The translations under genes were made by a program, and so were the position numbers. This document shows, piece by piece, positions 56,340-64,000 of a stretch of 64,000 bases of DNA (its first letter is position 1; every line of letters starts with the position of its first letter). Below the pieces are notes generated by a model, which saw only the letters and a program-made list of their open reading frames with translations, did not search any database and was not told the origin of the DNA. Origin of the DNA: Polyangia bacterium (GTDB taxonomy: Bacteria > Myxococcota_A > Polyangia > Polyangiales > Polyangiaceae); assembly GCA_030426145.1 (NCBI GenBank), contig JAUHZF010000005.1, positions 1-64,000 of the forward strand, in the 5' to 3' direction.

Positions 56340-57217
56340 CCCACCACCCGCTTGCCGCGCTCGTCGTAGCGGTAGAAGCCGCGCCCGCTCTTGCGACCGA
56401 GCCAGCCCGCGGCCACGTAGTTGCGAAGAAGGGTGGCCGGCCGGTACTTCGGGTCGCCGATCTCGGTGTAGAGCACCTCGGCGATGGACAGCACCGTGTC
56501 GAGCCCGATGAGGTCGCTCAGCTCGAGCGGACCCATGGGGTGGTTGAGCCCGAGCTTGGCGCCGTTGTCGATGTCGTCGGGCTCGGCCACGCCCTCCTGA
56601 AGGGTGAAAATGGCCTCGTTGAGCAGCGGGATGAGCATGCGGTTCACGATGAAGCCGGGGGCGTCGTTGCTCGTGATCACCGTCTTGCCCATCTTCTCGG
56701 CGAGGGCCTTGGTCGCGGTGTAGGTCGCGTCGGACGTCTGCACGCCGCGCACCACCTCGCAGAGGGCCATGAGGGGGACGGGGTTCATGAAGTGCATGCC
56801 CACCACGAGCTCGGGGCGCTTGGTCGCGGCGGCGAGCTTGGTGATGCTGATCGACGAGGTGTTCGAGGCGAGCAGGGCGCCGTCCTTCAGGGCCTCGTCG
56901 AGGCCCTGGAAGATCTTCACCTTCAAGTCGAAGCGCTCGGTGGCTGCTTCGACCGCGAGGTCGACCTCACCGAAGGCGGCGGGGCCGTCGACGGGGGTGA
57001 TCCGCGCGAGCAAGGCGTCGCGGTCCTCCGCTGTCATCTTGCCCTTGTCCACCTGGCGCGACAGCACCTTGCCGATCTTGTCCTTGCCCTTCTCCGCGAG
57101 CTCTTGGCTCGCATCGGAGAGGACGACCTCGAGACCCGTGGCCGCTGCCACCTGTGCGATACCGCGGCCCATCTGGCCCGCACCCACCACGCCTACACGC
57201 TTGATGCTGTCCGTCAT
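56336..57217 (-). CDS. hbd: 3-hydroxybutyryl-CoA dehydrogenase
   Basis: 293 aa. The Rossmann motif VGVVGAGQMGRGIAQ binds NAD(P); the catalytic His-Glu site is in GMHFMNPVPLM; the C-terminal dimerization helix domain has NHPMGPLELSDLIGLDT. Length and motifs fit the short-chain dehydrogenases of butyrate/beta-oxidation metabolism. Paired with the crotonase-type hydratase. Confidence 0.95.
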   Translation of the reverse strand: MTDSIKRVGVVGAGQMGRGIAQVAAATGLEVVLSDASQELAEKGKDKIGKVLSRQVDKGKMTAEDRDALLARITPVDGPAAFGEVDLAVEAATERFDLKVKIFQGLDEALKDGALLASNTSSISITKLAAATKRPELVVGMHFMNPVPLMALCEVVRGVQTSDATYTATKALAEKMGKTVITSNDAPGFIVNRMLIPLLNEAIFTLQEGVAEPDDIDNGAKLGLNHPMGPLELSDLIGLDTVLSIAEVLYTEIGDPKYRPATLLRNYVAAGWLGRKSGRGFYRYDERGKRVVG

Positions 57218-57256
57218 GCGGCCGGCATAGCCGGAGCCGCCGCCGCCGTCACCCGC

Positions 57257-58834
57257 TCACCAGAGGGCGTAGCCGACGCGAAGCGCGGGACCGGCCACGA
57301 GGATGGGTGCCGTGTTGAAGGCGTTGAAGACGCGGATCTGACCGTTGAACTCGTTCTCGGCGTCGAAGTGTTTGCTCGACTGAAAGACGTTCATCATGAC
57401 GAGATCGATGAGAATGTTCTCCACCTCGAGCTCGAGACCGAGATCGACCTGGGCGATGAAGCCCACGCCCTGAGCCTTTGTGGCGTTGTAGGGCGGGGGC
57501 AGCACGATGTTCTTGCCGTCTACGTTGAAGCCCTCGCGGAAGCGCAGCTCCTCGTAGGCGGCGCCACCTCCCACGTTGCCCACGAAGCGAATGAGTCCCT
57601 CGGTGGGGAGCATCACGCGCATCATCCCGCCGAAGCGGAACGACAGGAGCTTCATCTGCACCCGATCCACGCTGCGCTCGACGCGGCTGTCGTCGAGGAT
57701 CTGCTGGTCGGTGATGACGATGCTCCCGTTCATCCGGATGTCGCTCACCTGGCCGAAGAGCTCGAAGCCGGCCCAGTTGGTGACCCGGTAGCCCGCGTTG
57801 AAGCCGCCCGAGCCACCGAAGCGACCGGGCCCGCTGTCGGCGGTGAAGTTGCGGTCTGTGCCCTCGAGCGGAACCGCGGTGAGCAGGGCACCCGAGCCTT
57901 GGAAGTAGATCCCGCGCAGGGGCTTCAGCACCGCGGGGGGGCCGAAGCGCTGGTCGTTGCCGTCGCTGGCGCCCTCGGGCGCTTCGGCGGTGCTGAAGAG
58001 CTCGCCGCTCTCCTTCTGGATCACCTCGGCGCGTCCACCGGCAGTCACCACCACGTCGATACGCTGGGCCTCACCGTCGTCGTCGATGATGCGAACGATG
58101 TGAAGGCCGGGCAGGAGCGCGCCTGCGAAATGGCCCTGCGCGACCTTCTTGCCGTCGACCTCGATCCAATCGGCGTCGACGAGCGCGGTGACGTCGAGCT
58201 GGCCCTTGGTGGGCTCGAGGGCGACCACGACCTTCTCGTTGTTGGCCCCCGATCGCACGGTGATCATTCGCTCTTTGGGCTCGTAGCCATTGGCGATGAT
58301 GCGCAGGCTGCGCACGCCGGGCGAGAGCTCGAGCATGCCGTCCGACAGGTCGGCGGGGGCGACCGGACGCTCGTCGATGAAGACCTGGGCCCCCTTGGGG
58401 CTGATGTCGATCGCCACGTAGGCGATGAGCGCCCGGAGCTCTTTGATCTCACGCGCGGCCGCTTGCTTCTGGTCGTCTGGGGTCGTGTCCTCGTGTTTTT
58501 CGAGCGCCTGTTCGAGGGCCGCGATGGCCTTGGCGGGCTCGCGTAGCTTCTTGTACGCGAGGGCGATGTTGATGAGGGGGCTCGCCTTGGGCTGGGCGTC
58601 GTAGGCGGCCTGAAACTCGACGATGGCGCCGTTGAAGTCCTCTTCGTTGAAGAGCTTGATCCCGTTGGCCATGTGGCGCTCGTAGGCGGCCGTGGCGGCG
58701 TCGGCGTCGGCGGGCTCCTGCTCGGGCGGGGGGGGAGGGTCAGGCGACGGCACGCCCTGCGCGTTCGCCAGTCCGCTCGCCAGCAGCGCGACGAGCAAGA
58801 CGAGCGCACGGAAGTAGGCGAAGTGGCGGTGCAT
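57257..58834 (-). CDS. TPR/PEGA outer-membrane beta-barrel protein
   Basis: 525 aa from the ATG at 58834 (GGGGAG upstream). Signal peptide, TPR-like helices (about 50-130), PEGA domains (about 140-250), then a C-terminal beta-barrel-like region of about 240 residues ending in VGYALW, where the aromatic last residue fits outer-membrane barrel insertion. It combines the features of kinase-associated TPR/PEGA proteins with a barrel. Role unknown. The divergent neighbour is the transposase-like gene. Confidence 0.85.
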   Translation of the reverse strand: MHRHFAYFRALVLLVALLASGLANAQGVPSPDPPPPPEQEPADADAATAAYERHMANGIKLFNEEDFNGAIVEFQAAYDAQPKASPLINIALAYKKLREPAKAIAALEQALEKHEDTTPDDQKQAAAREIKELRALIAYVAIDISPKGAQVFIDERPVAPADLSDGMLELSPGVRSLRIIANGYEPKERMITVRSGANNEKVVVALEPTKGQLDVTALVDADWIEVDGKKVAQGHFAGALLPGLHIVRIIDDDGEAQRIDVVVTAGGRAEVIQKESGELFSTAEAPEGASDGNDQRFGPPAVLKPLRGIYFQGSGALLTAVPLEGTDRNFTADSGPGRFGGSGGFNAGYRVTNWAGFELFGQVSDIRMNGSIVITDQQILDDSRVERSVDRVQMKLLSFRFGGMMRVMLPTEGLIRFVGNVGGGAAYEELRFREGFNVDGKNIVLPPPYNATKAQGVGFIAQVDLGLELEVENILIDLVMMNVFQSSKHFDAENEFNGQIRVFNAFNTAPILVAGPALRVGYALW

Positions 58835-58902
58835 GCTCCCCGGTACGCAGCGTAGCTCAGGCCGCGCCAGGAGGGGACCGGCCACTTGACCCCGCGCGTG
58901 CT

Positions 58903-58946
58903 CGCAGTCTGAACAGACGCGCCAGTTCTGTCCGCAGCCTGAACAG
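58903..58946. repeat. Direct repeat CGCAGYCTGAACAG, 30 bp apart
   Basis: CGCAGTCTGAACAG (58903-58916) and CGCAGCCTGAACAG (58933-58946) differ at one position and start 30 bp apart, near three helical turns, with an inverted partial copy (GTTCTG) between them. They lie in the divergent region before the TPR/PEGA gene and the transposase-like gene. Possible binding sites; alternatively chance. Confidence 0.4.
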
Positions 58947-59015
58947 GGCGGACGGGCGCAAGTGCCCGGGATCCGTTGGCCCAGCGCAGGATCGGCGCTT
59001 GCAAAGAGATGGAGC

Positions 59016-59975
59016 ATGCAAAAGGAGGACGGGGAGAGACGGCCTGCCCCCAAGCGGTCGGGGACCTTCCCCGTCGAGGGGGCCACCGAGGTCAGGGGCC
59101 CCAGGAACCACGCCCAGTGGGCCCGGATGTTTCCGGATGAAGCAAGCTGTCGACACTACCTCGCGAGGCGACGCTGGAAACACGGGTTTCGGTGTCCACT
59201 CTGTCGTCGCGAGGCACGCCTCGAACACGGTCGGGGAGGCTTGGTGCGCTGTGGCCGCTGCCAGGCGGTGAGCTCGGCGGTGACGCGGACCCTTCTCGAT
59301 GGAGGGCCTTGGTTGCTCCGCGACCAACTACGCGCCCTGTTCGAGGTCGCGTGCACGCCCGACACCCTGCGCTTTCGCCACCTGGCGGGCGCCCTGGGGG
59401 CAGGGCCTCTCGGCGTCTCCCCGTGGCTGCGGAGGTTGCGGCGCATCTACCGCGAGGGGTGGCGGAACCCCCTTCACGGGGTGGTGGAGCTGACTCGGGT
59501 CACGGTCGAGGTCTGTGCGGCTCGCCGCGGTAGCCAGCGCTACGTGCTCGCCCTCGCGGTACAGACGGATGGCATCGACACGGGTCGCTTGAGGGTTCAA
59601 CGCCTCCCCGAGGTCGACGGACTCCAGGTGGCCTCCTTCGTGGAGCGCGCGGTCGCGGAGGGCACCACGGTGCGAACATCGCCTTGGCGGGGCTACCACC
59701 GGCTCGGACTGCGGGGACACGTGCATCACGTCCCGACGCGAGATGCCGGCCTCGGTACCGTGGAGCAGCTCGCGAACATCCTCCGGGTGTGGGCGTGGAG
59801 CCTCGAGGCCCTCAACGTCGATCGTTTCGACATCCAGCTCGAAGACTTCGTCTTCCGCTACGACTTCCGCCTCCGCCACGCGGCCGACGATCACGGGGCC
59901 TGCTTCGACCACCTCGTCGACCTCGCCGTGCTCGACGCCCCCCGCGAGCGCTCCCGCATCTCGGTCGCGGGCTAG
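59016..59975 (+). CDS. IS1595/ISXO2-type transposase relative lacking catalytic Asp
   Basis: 319 aa. A zinc ribbon (CPLC at 60-63, CGRC at 79-82) precedes an ISXO2-like integrase fold. The family's VE-D-E segment reads VELTRVTVEV (Thr160 where the first Asp should be), and TDGWxGY reads TSPWRGYH (Ser222 for the second Asp). The C-terminal DFVFRYDFR matches the family's EFVFRFNRR. So the fold is kept but two catalytic residues are gone. No inverted repeats or target duplications are seen. Either a decayed or a domesticated transposase; the open frame and good codon use favour domestication. Confidence 0.75.
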   Translation: MQKEDGERRPAPKRSGTFPVEGATEVRGPRNHAQWARMFPDEASCRHYLARRRWKHGFRCPLCRREARLEHGRGGLVRCGRCQAVSSAVTRTLLDGGPWLLRDQLRALFEVACTPDTLRFRHLAGALGAGPLGVSPWLRRLRRIYREGWRNPLHGVVELTRVTVEVCAARRGSQRYVLALAVQTDGIDTGRLRVQRLPEVDGLQVASFVERAVAEGTTVRTSPWRGYHRLGLRGHVHHVPTRDAGLGTVEQLANILRVWAWSLEALNVDRFDIQLEDFVFRYDFRLRHAADDHGACFDHLVDLAVLDAPRERSRISVAG

Positions 59976-60207
59976 GGGGTGGTCTCCAGCTGCGCGCCCG
60001 TGGCTCCTCGCGTAGGTTCGGTGTTCCTCGGCCTCTTGCCTCTCAACGCCGACGGCGTGGACTACTGGAACGCCAACGGGCTCGCGCCGCCAGTGCTGCT
60101 GGTCACGATAGAGTGATGGCAGGCCAAGCGCCTCCACGCGCTTGGCTGGACTCGCCGTCACCGGCAGCAGGCCGTCTGCGTGCGTCCGTTGTGGTAAGGC
60201 ATGGGGG
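59976..60207 (+). other. Intergenic region, possible remnant reading frame
   Basis: 232 bases between the transposase-like gene and the methyltransferase gene. One short frame (GTG at 60000 to the stop at 60116, 38 codons, VFLGLLPLNADGVDYWNANG-type sequence) resembles part of a gene but has no ribosome site and no family; it may be a remnant of the left gene's former continuation. Confidence 0.25.
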
Positions 60208-61497
60208 ATGGCGGCTCCCAAAAGGAAGCGACCGCGAAAGAAGAAGCCGGCGCCCAAGAAAGCGCCCTCGCGAGCCAAGCGGCCACCGCCCCCGAAGATC
60301 TCGGTCGACGAGGCCCTCGCGCTCGATCGGGCGGGTCGAACGGAAGAAGCCATCGCTGCCTACCGCGCCCTCCTGAGGCACGACCCCAAGCAGCTCGACG
60401 CCGCGATGAATCTCGGCACGGCGCTCGCGCGCACCGGCCATCGGCAAGAAGCCGAGCGCGCCCTGTCTCGGGCGGTCGCCCTCTACCCAGAGATGGCCGA
60501 GCTGCACGCCGACGCCGGCCTCGCCTACGAGAGCCTCGGGCTCTACGACGCCGCCCATCGTGCCTTCCGGCAGGCTGTCGAGCGTGACGCCGAGCACCGC
60601 GTCGCCCTCTGTGGGTTGGCCCGCCTCACCTTGCACGCGGGCGACCGCGCCGGCGCGATCGGTCTCTACCGCCGGGCCATCGACGTGGACCCGCTGTCTC
60701 CCGACACCTTTCTAGGGCTGCACGAGGCGGTCTACGACGATGGCGACCCGGAACCGGCGCTCGAGGCCATCACCCATGCCGTCACCTTTCGCCCGGACCA
60801 TCTGTGGTCGCGCTTTCTCATGGGGATTCTGCTCGATCAGTGTGGTCAGGCGTCGGCCTCCGCGCAGATCCTCGGTCGGCTCCACCCCGACCCGGAGGTG
60901 TTCCGCGGCGCGGTCGACAGCTGGGCCTACGTGAAGCAAGCGCGGACCGCGACGACGCGCCTCTTCGCACCCGTGGCCGAGACCCTTCGCTTCGCGGCGG
61001 AGGCGGCGACGCTCGACGGCTTGGTGGTCGAGTTCGGGGTTCGCTACGGCGTCACAGCGCGGGTCATCGCCGAGGCGGTGGCGCCGGTACGCGTGCACGG
61101 CTTCGACAGCTTTCAGGGGCTACCCGAGGCCTGGCACGTGCAGCCTGAGGGCATCTACTCCACCCACGGTCAGCTCCCCGACCTGCCCGACGGTGTCGAG
61201 CTCCACGTGGGCCTCTTCGACGAAACGCTCGCGCCCTTCGCGGCGCGCCACGACGGTCCCATCCGACTCGCCAACGTCGACTGCGACCTCTACTCGTCTA
61301 CCGCCAGCGTCTTCGCCGCGCTCGGCGAACGCATGGTGCCAGGCACGGTGATCGTGTTCGACGAGTACCTCGTCAACGACCGCTGGCGCGAAGACGAATA
61401 CAAAGCCTTTCAGGAAGCCGTAAAGACCCACGGCTGGACCTACGAGTACCTCGCCTTCAATCTGCACTCAGGCCAGGCCGTCGTACGTCTCACGTGA
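60208..61497 (+). CDS. TPR protein fused to a TylF/macrocin-type methyltransferase domain
   Basis: 429 aa. Lys/Pro/Arg-rich start (residues 1-30), TPR repeats (about 32-200: AIAAYRALLRHDP, AERALSRAVALYP), then a SAM-dependent methyltransferase-like domain (about 250-425) with LVVEFGVRYG (SAM motif I), VHGFDSFQGLPE and VDCDLYSSTASVF, as in TylF/macrocin O-methyltransferases that bind Mg. The second ATG (60208) has GGGGG directly before it. It lies beside the formyltransferase-NRPS gene but is separated by a divergent gene, so a link to peptide tailoring is only possible. Confidence 0.88.
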   Translation: MAAPKRKRPRKKKPAPKKAPSRAKRPPPPKISVDEALALDRAGRTEEAIAAYRALLRHDPKQLDAAMNLGTALARTGHRQEAERALSRAVALYPEMAELHADAGLAYESLGLYDAAHRAFRQAVERDAEHRVALCGLARLTLHAGDRAGAIGLYRRAIDVDPLSPDTFLGLHEAVYDDGDPEPALEAITHAVTFRPDHLWSRFLMGILLDQCGQASASAQILGRLHPDPEVFRGAVDSWAYVKQARTATTRLFAPVAETLRFAAEAATLDGLVVEFGVRYGVTARVIAEAVAPVRVHGFDSFQGLPEAWHVQPEGIYSTHGQLPDLPDGVELHVGLFDETLAPFAARHDGPIRLANVDCDLYSSTASVFAALGERMVPGTVIVFDEYLVNDRWREDEYKAFQEAVKTHGWTYEYLAFNLHSGQAVVRLT

Positions 61498-61508
61498 GGG
61501 CGAGGGCC

Positions 61509-62306
61509 CTAGGCGTCTGCGTGGTAGCAGTCGCGTTCGGTAGAGACCGGGGCGAACCGGACCCAGTCGAAGCTCGCGCGGAGATCCCAGCGGTTGGTAT
61601 AGGTGTAGGCGATGGGACCGACCTGGAGCTCGGCCGGTAGGTCGTTGCGCTCGTACGTGGTCCCCAACGTCCATTCCGTGTCGCCGAGTCGACGCTTGAG
61701 CACGAGGAAGTTGCCGTTCACGCGGCATATCCGTAGCTCGGCGTCGCCGCTGTCCCACTCCGGCCCGAGCACATCGCTCTCGTCGTCCTTCGTGGTTTTC
61801 GTCTCGATGGACAGGTAGCTCTTTCGGTACCCGACGACGTTGAACACGTAGCTCTCTTCACCGCTGGCGTCCGACCCGGGATCGCGCGCGATGAGCCCGG
61901 CAAACTGGTAGTCGTTCCCGACCGGCTCGCTCGGCTTCTTGGCGGAGCGGGCCGTCACACGTGTCGTGACCCGAAAGTTGCCCTTCACCATCTTGAAGAG
62001 CCCCGGCCCGGCGTCGGCTTTGTACCAGACCGTATTGGCCGTCGGGGTCAGCACCAGCTGACCCTCGTGCAGCTCGCGGCGAAAGTGCTCGCCGTCGTGC
62101 GCGGACCATGACGACGAGAGCGTCGCCCCATCGAAGTCGTCGTCGAGACCAGAGGTTTCGGCCGGCGTCAGCTCCGGCGGACGGTCACATCCGGGGAGGA
62201 AGACGGGGAGCAAGGCGCTCGCCAGGAACGTCGCTGTGGCACCCAGCGGCGGCGAGAGCCCACGGAGCGCCCAGGAAGGTGAAGCGCGATGCAAAGCGCG
62301 GAGCAT
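61509..62306 (-). CDS. Lipoprotein with concanavalin-like (DUF1349-type) domain
   Basis: 265 aa. Signal with lipobox FLPGC, then a jelly-roll-like domain (about 55-255) starting DDDFDGATLSSSWSAH and containing VTTRVTARS and AGLIARDP, as in DUF1349/lectin-glucanase-like proteins. Probably binds glycans at the envelope. It is divergent from the NRPS gene with 104 bases between starts. Confidence 0.85.
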   Translation of the reverse strand: MLRALHRASPSWALRGLSPPLGATATFLASALLPVFLPGCDRPPELTPAETSGLDDDFDGATLSSSWSAHDGEHFRRELHEGQLVLTPTANTVWYKADAGPGLFKMVKGNFRVTTRVTARSAKKPSEPVGNDYQFAGLIARDPGSDASGEESYVFNVVGYRKSYLSIETKTTKDDESDVLGPEWDSGDAELRICRVNGNFLVLKRRLGDTEWTLGTTYERNDLPAELQVGPIAYTYTNRWDLRASFDWVRFAPVSTERDCYHADA

Positions 62307-62410
62307 GAGTCAAGCGCGATCTGATCTACATTGGGCTTAAGGTCAAGGCGCGAGGGAGATAGTGTGCGCCCCTGAGCCATCCGGATCGAAACCCCGCGGA
62401 GACCAGACAA

Positions 62411-64000
62411 GTGTTGCGTTGCTACCTCATGGGTCAAGAGTCGCTCTTGATCCAGTGCGCCGAAATCCTCCTGGAGAAGAGCCACACCATCTGCGGTGTG
62501 ATCACCGAGACGCGCCAGATCGTCGACTGGGCCGAGAGCAAGTCGATCCCGGTGCTCGCGCCGGGCAAGGACTTGGCCGACCGGATGACCGAGCCGCACG
62601 ACTACTTCTTCAGCATCGCCAACCTGAAGGTCGTCAAACCCGAGGTCTTCGGCAAGGCTGCTCAGGGCGCCATCAACTTCCACGATGGGCCCCTGCCTCG
62701 CTACGCGGGGCTCTACGCCACCGCCTGGGCGCTCATGGCTGGAGAGGACAGCCACGGGGTGACCTGGCACGCGATGACCCAGGACGTGGACGCGGGCCAC
62801 ATCTACAAGCAGCGCAAGTTCGATCTCCGGGCGGGGGAGACGAGCTTCACCCTCAACACGCTGTGCTACCAGCTCGCCATCGAGAGCTTTGCCGAGCTGG
62901 TCGACGAGCTCGCCGACGGTAGCGCCAAGCCCGAAGCGCAAGTCCGCGAGGGTGAGCCGCACTACTTCGCACTCGCCAAGCGTCCGCCCGCCGTCGCACG
63001 TCTGCGCTGGAGCGAACCCGCCGCCGAGCTCGAGGCGCTCGTCCGTGCGCTCGACTTCGGACCGGTGGACAATCCGCTGGCGCTTCCGAAGCTGCTCGCT
63101 GGCGGACAGCTGGCCATGGTCGGCAAGGCCGAGGCGGTCGAAGGCCCGCAGGAGGAGCCGGGCAAAGTCATCGCCATCGAGGACGACCGCCTCACCGTAG
63201 CCACGGGGGATGGCCATCTCGTGTTGCGGGAGCTGCGCTGCGAACAGGGCCAGCCCATCGTGCCCTCGGGCTGGTTGGCCGAGCGAGGGGTGAAGAAGGG
63301 CGACGTGCTGCCAGGCCTCGACGACGAGACGACGCAGCGCCTCACCGCGATTCACGAGGGCTGCAGTCGCTACGAGCCGTTCTGGGTGAAACGTCTGGAG
63401 AGCTTCACCAGCCCGTCGATCCCTTACGCGCACCGCGAGAACCCGTCGGGCGAGGCGCGAGAGCGCGCCGCTTCAACCCTGTCCTCGAAGGCCGCCGCGC
63501 TCGGCGCCGACGGGCTCGTGGCGGGCGTTGGCGCCTACCTCGCCCGCATCGCCGACGTCGAGGCCGCGATGGTCTCCTACTCGGATGTAGGGCTCGACGA
63601 TCTCCTCTCCGGCACCGCCGACGGCGGGCCACTCTTCAGCCCCGAGGTCCCGCTCCGCATCGAGCCCCAGCGCGGCGCAGGCTTCAACGCGTTCCGTGAC
63701 GCGATGGGGAAGGAGCTCGCGCGGATTCGCAAGCGTCAGACCTACGCGCGGGATGTCGTCCTGCGTCGGCCGAGCCTGGCCGCTCGCGCATCTTCGCTCA
63801 CGCGTGAGACGCGGCGGGTCGTGGTCGCGGTCACCGCAGACCTCGACGCCTACGAAGCGCCCAAGGGTACCGAGCTGGCGCTCGTCATCGCGAGCGACGG
63901 CAGTGCGTTGTCCTGGCGCTTCGACGCCAGCGTCTACCGCTCCGAGGACATTGCGACGATGCAGGGGCAGCTCGCGACCCTGCTCGAAGCGGGCCTCGCC
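62411..64000 (+). CDS. N-terminal part of a formyltransferase-containing NRPS (partial)
   Basis: 530 codons from a GTG at 62411, open at the window end. An N-terminal formyltransferase (about 1-180) has the catalytic triad residues in SIANLK (Asn71), NFHDGPLPRYAG (His91) and DVDAGHIY (Asp127). A formyltransferase C-terminal barrel follows (about 195-320). The next part (about 335-530) matches the C-terminal lobe of an NRPS condensation domain; the N-lobe with HHxxxDG is not present. Known relatives continue into adenylation and carrier domains beyond this point. The product is probably an N-formylated peptide or peptide-polyketide, inferred from the domain order. Confidence 0.9.
   Translation, partial: MLRCYLMGQESLLIQCAEILLEKSHTICGVITETRQIVDWAESKSIPVLAPGKDLADRMTEPHDYFFSIANLKVVKPEVFGKAAQGAINFHDGPLPRYAGLYATAWALMAGEDSHGVTWHAMTQDVDAGHIYKQRKFDLRAGETSFTLNTLCYQLAIESFAELVDELADGSAKPEAQVREGEPHYFALAKRPPAVARLRWSEPAAELEALVRALDFGPVDNPLALPKLLAGGQLAMVGKAEAVEGPQEEPGKVIAIEDDRLTVATGDGHLVLRELRCEQGQPIVPSGWLAERGVKKGDVLPGLDDETTQRLTAIHEGCSRYEPFWVKRLESFTSPSIPYAHRENPSGEARERAASTLSSKAAALGADGLVAGVGAYLARIADVEAAMVSYSDVGLDDLLSGTADGGPLFSPEVPLRIEPQRGAGFNAFRDAMGKELARIRKRQTYARDVVLRRPSLAARASSLTRETRRVVVAVTADLDAYEAPKGTELALVIASDGSALSWRFDASVYRSEDIATMQGQLATLLEAGLA

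Overview
This is GC-rich DNA (very roughly two-thirds G+C by eye) from a bacterium of the Myxococcota, probably the Polyangia/Sorangium-type branch. The evidence is the gene content: five Ser/Thr protein kinase genes, two FHA-domain sigma-54 activators, a DUF1592/DUF1552 pair, many Gly/Ser-rich lipoproteins (GGxGGTGG linkers after the lipobox), TSP3-OmpA proteins, a MYXO-CTERM-like C-terminus and an AgmX/PglI-like domain. I see no rRNA, tRNA, CRISPR array or intact insertion sequence.

Layout. 1-521: palindromic repeat element and GTTCGAG-type simple repeats, no gene. 0.5-14.1 kb: three kinase loci. A leftward operon (6402 to 1736) makes a TPR/PEGA membrane protein, a kinase, an FHA sigma-54 activator (EBP1) and a lipoprotein, followed by a lipoprotein gene with its own predicted sigma-54 promoter. 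A secreted SGNH hydrolase, a kinase fused to a hydrolase-like domain and a rightward kinase/TPR/lipoprotein operon follow. 14.1-16.5 kb: sigma factor, anti-sigma factor and two tandem secreted paralogues, overlapping end to start. 16.7-21.1 kb: DUF1592-DUF1552-Asp-box operon. 21.2-26 kb: a ferric-reductase-like oxidoreductase and small lipoproteins, including a convergent ExbD-like/AgmX-like pair. 26-27.6 kb: overlapping PP2C phosphatase and minimal kinase. 27.7-37.4 kb: amylase lipoprotein, TatD nuclease, ABC1 kinase, PPC-domain lipoprotein, a frameshifted lipoprotein, LLM oxidoreductase, MscS channel. 37.6-53 kb: two OmpA/TSP3 loci, a five-gene leftward envelope-signalling operon (49648 to 40517: surface protein, OmpA, adenylyl cyclase, LysM-FecR protein, kinase), and rightward a second FHA sigma-54 activator (EBP2), a degenerate receiver, a coiled-coil lipoprotein and an H-box/receiver protein. 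53-64 kb: TPR membrane protein, EF-P, beta-oxidation pair, TPR/PEGA/barrel protein, a catalytically dead IS1595-type transposase relative, a TPR-methyltransferase, a lectin-like lipoprotein and the start of a formyltransferase-NRPS gene that runs off the window.

The most interesting result is regulatory. Two operons around EBP2 each carry a near-consensus sigma-54 promoter (GG-N10-GC) with an inverted repeat TGTCG-N8-CGACA whose centre lies exactly 52 bp upstream of the -24 GG in both cases. One operon ends in a Ser/Thr kinase, so kinase, FHA activator and sigma-54 promoter could form a closed phospho-signalling loop. A second motif, GTGGAACGTTCC, sits 67 and 78 bp (one helical turn apart) upstream of sigma-54-like promoters of two lipoprotein genes, one next to EBP1. 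These are readings of the sequence; which activator binds which site is inferred.
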